DNA of 64,000 nucleotides from Diphasiastrum complanatum (Eukaryota > Streptophyta > Lycopodiopsida > Lycopodiales > Lycopodiaceae): positions 25,063,285 to 25,127,284 of the forward strand of contig CM055104.1 in NCBI GenBank assembly GCA_029204225.1, in the 5' to 3' direction. The translations under genes and the position numbers were made by a program. Below are positions 56,929 through 64,000 of this stretch, piece by piece. Numbering within the stretch: the stretch's first letter is position 1; each line of letters starts with the position of its first letter. The notes beneath the pieces are model-generated. The model was not told where the DNA came from. It saw only the letters and a program-made list of their open reading frames with translations, and ran no database searches.

Positions 56929-56941
56929 TGGTATCAGAGCC
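56929..56941 (+). promoter_or_regulatory. Primer-binding site of the TR-GAG-like element
   Basis: tggtatcagagcc directly after the LTR; complementary to the initiator methionine tRNA 3' end. Confidence 0.92.
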
Positions 56942-57734
56942 AAGTACAAGAGCATAAGCCATTGATCTAATGCAAATCCATTTTTAGCAAGTTTCGGTGC
57001 TAAAAACTAGTATTGAGAGGGCAAGCTAGAATCTTGATTTTGGTGAGGAGATTTGATCCCAAACTTGGTAGGGTTCCAAATCCGTACTGTCCACATGTGT
57101 GGGCACCTCTGAACCTGCATTTAATGCATGGTATTCATTTGATCCAAAAAAAATTCAATTTGTGAGCTATTGGTGTAATTTTTGGTGGAGATCCTAGGAT
57201 AATCTACCAAGATCATTTGCCATTGATTAGATTTGAATTTGTTTCATGGAATCTAATTAATCTAGGCTGAGTTCAAGTCCTATTAAGGTTAAAAACAGGT
57301 CTTGAAAGTACACCAAGAAGGAAGAAAGAGATTGAGTCATTTTTTTGTCCAAAAATAGCCAAATTTGGCAAGATTTGATTGTAAGTAGATTTCACATCAT
57401 CTTATCTTCATTCCAACTTTGTGAGGGAGTGCTAGAACTGAGATTATAAGTCCATTTGTTGGATTAGAAATCTAATTTGAGTGAAAAACTACAAGAGAGA
57501 GACCTTAGTGAGTTTCTAGAGACAATCAAATCCATTTCTTGGCAAGATTTGTTTGAAAGTAGTTTTCACTTCATCTTATCTTCATTCCAGCTTTGTGAGG
57601 GAGTGATAGAACTGTGATTATAAGTCCATTTGTTGGATTAGAAATCAAATTTGAGTGAAACACTGCAAGTGTGAAACCTTTGTGAGTTTCAAGTCAATCA
57701 AATCTATTTCTTGTTTGTAGAAGTCACTAGTAAG

Positions 57735-59738
57735 ATGGGATCTGCTGGAGCATACCTTCTAGAAGCTAGTGAGAGGTCGAATTCTACAAATTATGCTATT
57801 TGGAAGGTTAGAATGGAGTCACTATTGGTGCTCCAAGACCTTTATGAGTTCTTGATTGAAGATGAAGATGAACCTCTAGGTGCATAGGAGTTAGCTAGAT
57901 ACAAGAAGAGATCTAGGCTTGCACTTCATTGTGTGAAGATGAATGTGAGCAATGATTTTTTGAGAGAAGTATCAGCATGTACTAGTGCTAAAGAGGCTTG
58001 GGAGTCTTTAAAATCAATCTATGAGTCTAGCAACACTTCTAGAGTTCTTATGCTTAGAAATCAAATTTTGCAAAGCATGAGAAGAAGTGAAGAGAGTGCA
58101 CAGGATTATGTACTCAGAATCAAGTCTCTAAATAGGGAGTTGGCTTCCATTGGAGAGAAGATTCATGATGGAGAGCTTGTACAAATTGTCCTTAATGGTC
58201 TAGGAGATGACTTTGCAAATTTGGTCCAAAGTTTTGCCATCCAAGACACTTTGCCAACTATAGAAAAACTTCACAGTGTATTAGTGGCTGAAGAGTGTAG
58301 GATGCTCCATGCAAAATCTAGGATGAGTTCCTTGTCTTTGCAGGATGGCGATGAGAAAGCCAATTTCTCATTCAAGGGCAAAAAGAAGACCAATGGAAAG
58401 AAGAAGCATCCAAAGGAGGCCAAAGAAGAGGATGACGCATCAAGCTCAAAGGACAAGTCAAAGCAAAAATGCTTCTTTTGTGGAAGGAAGGGGCATTATG
58501 CATCTGAATGCTACAAGAGGCTAAGAGCACAAGTGGAGGAGGACAAACAAGTAAACCTTGCAAAGGAGGAGGAGGATGAAGTAGATGTATTCTTGATGGC
58601 ATCTACATCCTCACCAACAAGCAATAGCAATTCAAGAGACAATTGGTGGATTGACAGTGGGGCTAGCTCTCACATGTCTTGTGAAAAGGACTTTTTCTCA
58701 ACCTTACACTCTTTCAATGCTGCTAAAAAGTTTGTCTTTACTGCAAATGATGAAGAGTGTAGGATAGATGGTGTTGGCACCATCTCTTTGTATCTAGAAT
58801 CCTCAAAATGCATGGATCTAGAAAATGTCCTTTATGTACCATCAATCACCAAGAATATGCTTAGTGTTGGTCTACTCTTAGAAAGTGGTTTGGATGTCCA
58901 CTTTAAGCATGGTGTTTGCTTCATCTTGAAGAATGATGTTTGCATTGCAAAGGGATTTAAACATGGAAGATTGTTTAAGTTGGAAGCTAGTGTTGCTTTT
59001 GAAAGAATGAGCTTGGCAAAGGAGGAGATCACTCAAGAGGAGATCTTGGCAAAGTGTGATCTTGATTGCATTGAGGAGGAGCATCAAAAGGAGGAAGATC
59101 TTGAGGATCAGCCTCAAAGCAGGAGAGTTCCAAGGGAGTCCTCAATGACAATGTCCGAGTCATCAAATTGCATGCAAATTGTCCATTCAAGTGTGCATCT
59201 TGCAAGGGTGGTGAGCATTGGAGAGTCTACTATCTTTGAATACTTTTTGGAAAGTATTAGTAGACATGAGGTGACTTGTTTCTTACCTTTAAGATTCATG
59301 GTGTTTATTACTTTGTATGACAAGACAATGAAATGGGATGCTTTGAAATCTACATTTGTTGTTGATAAAGCAATTTCATTGGATAACTATTTTTGTAATA
59401 GTTTGAATAGTGTCATAAAAGATGAAACATCATTTGTATTGGAAATATTTGGGTCCACATGCTTTGAGCATGATCATTCCAATGTAAGGACCAAATATTA
59501 TCCTATTTCAATGATAGGAATAATGGTAGTGTTTTGCTCTTCAAGTAGAGATTGTAGAATCTACTTGTTTTCAACCAAAGAATTTGTCAATGGTGGAAAT
59601 GTGATCTTTCAAGAGTGGAAGATTTGTAAACTTGAAGAAGCACCTTTGGATCAACACATTATTCGATTCATTGATGTTTTGGAGTCAAGTCAAGTGGAGG
59701 AGCAAGTCAAGACCCGAGGACTCCAAGAAGAACCTTGA
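57735..59738 (+). pseudogene. Copia gag-protease frame with an integrase-tail remnant
   Basis: ATG at 57735 (MGSAGAYLLEASERSNSTNY, then AIWKVRMESLL, the usual copia gag start). One TAG at 57885-57887 interrupts an otherwise 667-codon frame that stays open to 59738. Order: capsid domain (EAWESLKSIYESSNTSRVLM, LRNQIL), a Lys-rich linker, zinc knuckle CFFCGRKGHYASEC (about 58470-58512), then protease with WWIDSGASSHMS (about 58646) and a LYVPSITKNMLSV block. After about 58990 it has an acidic linker and no integrase core. Near 59440-59620, FGSTCFEHDH ... IYLFSTKEFVNGGNVIFQEW matches the far C-terminal integrase motif. Reverse transcriptase and RNase H are absent. Long open frames in a deleted element suggest selection or recent spread. 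Confidence 0.88.
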
Positions 59739-60084
59739 GTATCAAGATGGAGCCATCTAGGCTCAATCATATGGATCAAGCAAGACAAGTTGTCTTTGGC
59801 AACATTATTTATGCACTTAATATTTTAATTGATGTATCTTCAAGTGCACAAAATGCCTTGGAATCCATGGCTTGGCATGATGTTTAGTTTTGAAGTGTGC
59901 TACATGTATATAAACACATTTATGGAACATCTTGTAAGGGATCCTCTAAGAGGTGGTGAAAGATCCTTCATGGACATCATTCTCTATTGGAGTCTCAAAA
60001 GTTCCTTCTTTGTAGCTGGATTTTTTAGACACTTCTAAAAGCTTTCATTGATCTATCAAGAGAGTTGTAAATAGATCAAGCTAA

Positions 60085-60097
60085 ATTTGAGGAGGAG
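60085..60097 (+). promoter_or_regulatory. Polypurine tract of the TR-GAG-like element
   Basis: atttgaggaggag immediately before the 3' LTR; start site for plus-strand synthesis. Confidence 0.9.
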
Positions 60098-60798
60098 TGT
60101 GAAGAATTGCCAAAAATTGGCAAATCTAGCTTGATCAAAAACCATGTAGAATAGTGTAAATTGTGTACACAAGTGGGTCCCACACATGTGAGGCCATGAT
60201 GCTACATGGGAAACCCATCCTAATGTAGGTTAGGTCAAGTCAAGAGAGTCGGTCATGTCTATTTGGTGGTCATCCCTACTTTATAGGACCTACACCTAAG
60301 TTTAAGGTTAAAATTTGACCAACTAGCTACCTACCAAGCATAACTCTAGGAAATAGACTAGGGTTTCATTTTAGGTCAAGGAGAGTGAGTTAACTTCCTT
60401 ATTACATGCTGGAAATTCACCTAACTTCAAGAAGGAAGTCGAATTTGCTATGTATTCCCTCTCTCCATAGTGAGAAAAAAGAAATTTTTTGGAGCTCATT
60501 GGCAATCTCAAGCTAGTTCACTATGTACATTGAGTTTTTGTGATCCAAATGAAACCAAATCAATTTCTACTTGTTTCTCAGGTTGAAGGCCGTACTACAT
60601 CCTGTAGTACACACGTGTGGGCTCGAATTTCAATGTTTATCAATGCTTTTGATTGTTAATGCTTGTTGTTTGTCAAATTGCCAATCTAGATCAACTTTTT
60701 TGTGTCTAGTTTTTTGATAGATTGTTAAGCAAGCATCCAATCACTCTTGTGGATCTTTTGTAGATCCATTTATGGTCCTAAAGTACAGTACTTTCACA
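60098..60798 (+). mobile_element. 3' LTR of the TR-GAG-like element
   Basis: 701 bp, about 13 single-base differences from the 5' LTR, ending ctttcaca and followed by the ccttg duplication. Confidence 0.95.
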
Positions 60799-61468
60799 CC
60801 TTGAGGGCTTGCTTGGCCTGGGCGAGCTCGTGAGTTGCGCTTGCCCGATAACTGTTGAACTCTAGTGGTTGTTTAAGGTTTGGCTATAAATTTGAACTTG
60901 ATGCCGAAGAAGATTCATTTCTCATTGAGAAAGCGACCTTGAGTCTGGTGCAGCTTGAGCTAACCAGACGAGCTTTTCATCTTGTAGGGCTTTGACCTCC
61001 GTCCCCAAGCGCGTATTCTCTGCTTCCAAAAGGTTTAGTTGCATCTGGATGGGAGCAAGCTGGAGTGGGGGACGTTGCACGTAAGAAGAAGTGGCGCTGG
61101 TTGATGGGGTGGTTAGTGCGGAAGTGGAGGTGCGTCTTCGAATAGCAGGTGGAGATGCGGATGTAGCGGCAGCGCCACGCATTCGTTTGCTAGCCGTTGT
61201 GTTAATAACTGTAGGTTGGGAGGTAGTGGATGCTTGAGATGGTGGATAAAGGTTAGTGTGTGCGCACGAGGGTAGACAAAAGGGATGAGCGTTGGAAATC
61301 GCACATTTTTGTCTCGAGAAGTGTGCAAACAAAGTTACACAACAGGGGGCATGCTGTGATACGCTCATAGTTGTTGTGTTTGATGGAGTTGGTTAGTTCA
61401 CGAATAAGGAAGCTATGCCAGTCATATGGCACAACGGAGGGGCCAGGGAATTCCAGAAAGGATTCCAT
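60799..61468 (-). pseudogene. Unrecognised gene, 5' portion (split by copia insertion)
   Basis: ATG at 61466-61468 opens MESFLEFPGPSVVPYDWHSF and LIRELTNSIKHNNYERI. After a frame change near 61310 a Ser/Thr/Pro-rich stretch follows, then a likely coiled coil (LNLLEAENTRLGTEVKALQ, about 61040-60980). Beyond the copia element it continues at 56227-55160. The protein is not recognised; a coiled-coil protein with low-complexity linkers is all that can be said. Its start codon lies about 20 bp from the CACTA terminus at 61489, so it is hemmed in by two transposons. Confidence 0.4.
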
Positions 61469-61488
61469 TATCTAACTCAGCAGCTTAT

Positions 61489-64000
61489 TACTACAAGAAA
61501 AGGAGATTTAAATGACGGTCTAAAATGACGGCTTTTTTGAAGGCCGTCATTGAAGTAGTCTTAAATGACGGCCATAAACAATTCTAAGTTCTACGCCATC
61601 ATTTGTGCCAAAATTGATAATATTAATGTGAAAATACTATATGCTATGTATAATAACATGAATGATGACTATAAAAAATAGTCATATATGTTGGTAAAAA
61701 TGACAGCCAGCAAAAAGCCGTCATTTTCTTCTAGTTTATATGACGACTTTCAAAAACCGTCCTTTATGTCGATAATGAATTTATTCAAATTTTATAGCAA
61801 GGATTATGAATAGGTTGGAGGATAAAAGTACATATAGTGATCTATATGTTATATACCCTTATTTGCATACATATGTGTGCATCAAAAAACTAATCAATGC
61901 AATGTTAATGGGTACCAATCTATCGAGATTTAGGCCTAAACAATCATTTTTTGCATAACTTTCATAAATGATGACCTAGAAAATTGTTGTATTTTGGTGT
62001 ATATGACAATTTTTCAAAGTCATCATTTATGACATTTTTTTCTTTTATGATGACATAAAATGTGTAGATAAGTGGGCAAATAGAACTAGTTAGATGAATA
62101 TAATAGTATAACACTCTTAAGTTGATATAAGTGTGTCATATACTTTTCGATACATGTCGATGATATGTATTCCAATGTATTAATATTGAATTCAATGGTA
62201 TTGAACACGTGGCTAAGAATAATATGCGATATTGTATAACATTAAGGAGCTAAATATACACATAAATGAATGGATTATTGCATAATATGATAGATATATG
62301 TGATCTAAACTTAAATCATCATTTCATGCAAACATCGGTGTGAATGATGGCCTAGAAAATTGTAAAAAAAAAATTCTTTATATGACAGCTTTTCAAAAGT
62401 TGTCATTTATGCCAAAAACATGAACACGTTGATAGGTGTAATATCCCATGTATAACATAAGTAGCTAAATTTTCACCTAGATGAATACAAAAGATATATG
62501 CTTAGATCATCATTTCATGCAAAAAAATTGGCATAAATGTCGGCCTTGAAAACTGTCATTTATTCTGGTTTATATTACACGTTTTCAAAAGCTATCATTT
62601 GTGCCGAAAATTCTCTTTTTTTGAAGTTCTATGAATTAATGTGTAGATAAGTGGGCAAATAAAAGTAGTTAGATGGATATGACAATATAACACCCTTAAA
62701 TTGTGTCATATGTTTTTTGATACACGTTGATGATATGTATTACAATGTATTAGTATTCAATCCGATGGTATTGAACACGTCGATAGATATAATATCCCAT
62801 ATATAACATAAGTAGCTAAATTTACAGATGGATGAATACGATAGATATATGTGATACCTAGACTTAAATCATCATTTCATGCAAGAAACTGGCACAAATG
62901 ATGGCCTAGAAAACTGTAGTTAATTTGTTTATATGACAGCTTTTGAAAAGCCATCATTTATGCCAAAATGACATTATCTTAGTATTGTGGCTTAAATGTG
63001 TAGATAAGGAGGTGCATAAAAGTAGTTGAATTGAGATAAAGATGTAACAATCTCAAGTTGATACAAGTGTCATATATTTTTTTGATACATGTCGATGTAT
63101 TGATATTGAATCCAATGGTATTGAACATGTGGATGGATATAATATCCCATGTATAACATAAGCAGGTAAAGTCACACATAAATGGATGGACTATTGCCTA
63201 TTCTGATAAATATATGTGATGCATAGACTTAAATATCAATTCATACAAAAAAATGGAATAAATGACGGTTTTTAAAAACCGTCATTTATTCTAGTTTATT
63301 TGACAGTTTTTCAGAAGCCTTAAAATTTTATGGCTTCATGTGTAGATAGTTGGGCAAATAAAAGTTGTTAGACGACTATGATAGTATAACATGCCTTTAA
63401 ATTGATATAAGCATGTCATATATTATTTGATACATGTCAATGATATGTATCAGTGTTGAACTGACAATATATAAATACATCGACAGTTATAATATCCCAT
63501 GGATTATTACCTATTATGATAAGTATATGTGATACCTAGACTTAAATATCAATTCATGCAAAAACTAGAATAAATGACAACCTAGAGACATCGTCATTTA
63601 TTCTGGTTTATATGACAGTTTTTCAGAAGCCGTCATTTATGCCAAAAATTACATTTTTTTTGAAGTTCTATGGCTTCATGTGTAAATAAGTGGGCAAATA
63701 AAAGTTGTAAGATGGATATGATAATATAAGATGCCTTTGAATTGATATAAGTGAATGTCATATATTGTTTGATACACGTCGACGATATGTATTGGTGTTG
63801 AACCGACAATATAGAACACGTCGATAGGTATAATATCTCATGTATAACCCAAGTAGATATATTTACACATGAATGGATGAATTATTGCTTATTATAATCA
63901 ATATATCTAATACATAGACTTAAATATCAATTCATGCAAAAAATGGAATAAATGACGGCCTAGAAAAATCGTCATTTATTCTGGTTTATATGACAGTTTT
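61489..64000 (+). mobile_element. CACTA element end with long subterminal repeats (runs off window)
   Basis: tactacaagaaaa at 61489-61501 is one base off the plant CACTA terminus CACTACAAGAAAA. Immediately inside are AATGACGGTC/GACCGTCATT-type words in both orientations. From about 62.0 kb a longer unit of about 340-365 bp repeats, anchored by gatacatgtcgatgatatgtatt (near 62150, 62720, 63085, 63430, 63770) and by gggcaaataaaag. No coding sequence appears before the window ends. Confidence 0.75.

Larger units (their letters stand above)
56228..60798 (+). mobile_element. Complete TR-GAG-like copia-type LTR retrotransposon (4571 bp)
   Basis: Two 701-bp LTRs (56228-56928 and 60098-60798) start tgtgaag and end ttcaca. 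They are flanked by the 5-bp duplication ccttg, with a primer-binding site, one long gag-protease frame and a polypurine tract. By eye the LTRs differ at about 13 positions (about 1.9%), so the insertion is fairly recent. No reverse transcriptase or RNase H is present, so it depends on another element for mobility. It landed inside the unknown minus-strand gene. Confidence 0.95.

Overview
The window is nuclear DNA from a flowering plant, a repeat-dense and gene-poor stretch. Evidence: spliced, decayed En/Spm (CACTA) transposase genes, Ty1/copia and Ty3/gypsy polyprotein fragments, long (CT)n microsatellites, LTRs with initiator-Met tRNA primer sites, and a tandem satellite. I cannot name the species. 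I see no intact host gene and no rRNA or CRISPR. Almost every coding trace belongs to a transposon and is broken.

Layout. 1-3 kb: internally deleted Ty3/gypsy element (gag, RNase H, integrase ends) and an LTR-like region. 3-4.1 kb: CACTA-type subterminal repeat array. 4.3-8.4 kb (minus): decayed multi-exon En/Spm-associated gene carrying duplicated (CT)n segments. 9.06-31.58 kb: an about 360-bp satellite array. It is interrupted once by a 1.27-kb foldback element (14.5-15.8 kb) and once by an 11-kb three-layer nest of one non-autonomous LTR family (19633-30720). 31.6-36.3 kb: small retroelement scraps, microsatellites and AT-rich DNA. 36.35-40.4 kb: CACTA TNP2-type transposase pseudogene. 41.3-42.5 kb: second copy of the gypsy gag. 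43.4-47 kb: microsatellite, tRNA-derived SINE head, LTR-like sequence, an unknown minus-strand pseudogene and a palindromic repeat cluster. 47.7-48.6 kb: a spliced ORF with a GNHR motif of ParB/Srx-like type. 51.6-53.6 kb: an unusual transposase-like pseudogene with a C2-HxH zinc-finger motif. 53.6-55.2 kb: deleted copia element plus LTR-like sequence. 55.2-61.5 kb (minus): an unknown gene split by a complete 4571-bp TR-GAG-like copia element (56228-60798). 61.5-64 kb: start of a CACTA element with long subterminal repeats that runs off the window.

How the parts relate. Target-site duplications give an insertion order at 19.6-30.7 kb. A solo LTR entered the satellite (TSD cccat). A plus-strand relative entered that LTR (TSD gtagc). 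A minus-strand relative then entered the 3' LTR of the second (TSD gtcgg); its two LTRs differ by only about 6 substitutions in 1236 bp. A later deletion removed the first/second junction and left a large inverted repeat. The best candidates for something undescribed are this nest, the foldback element in the satellite, the GNHR-motif ORF and the transposase-like pseudogene at 51.6 kb. All family calls were made by eye from motifs; no database was searched.
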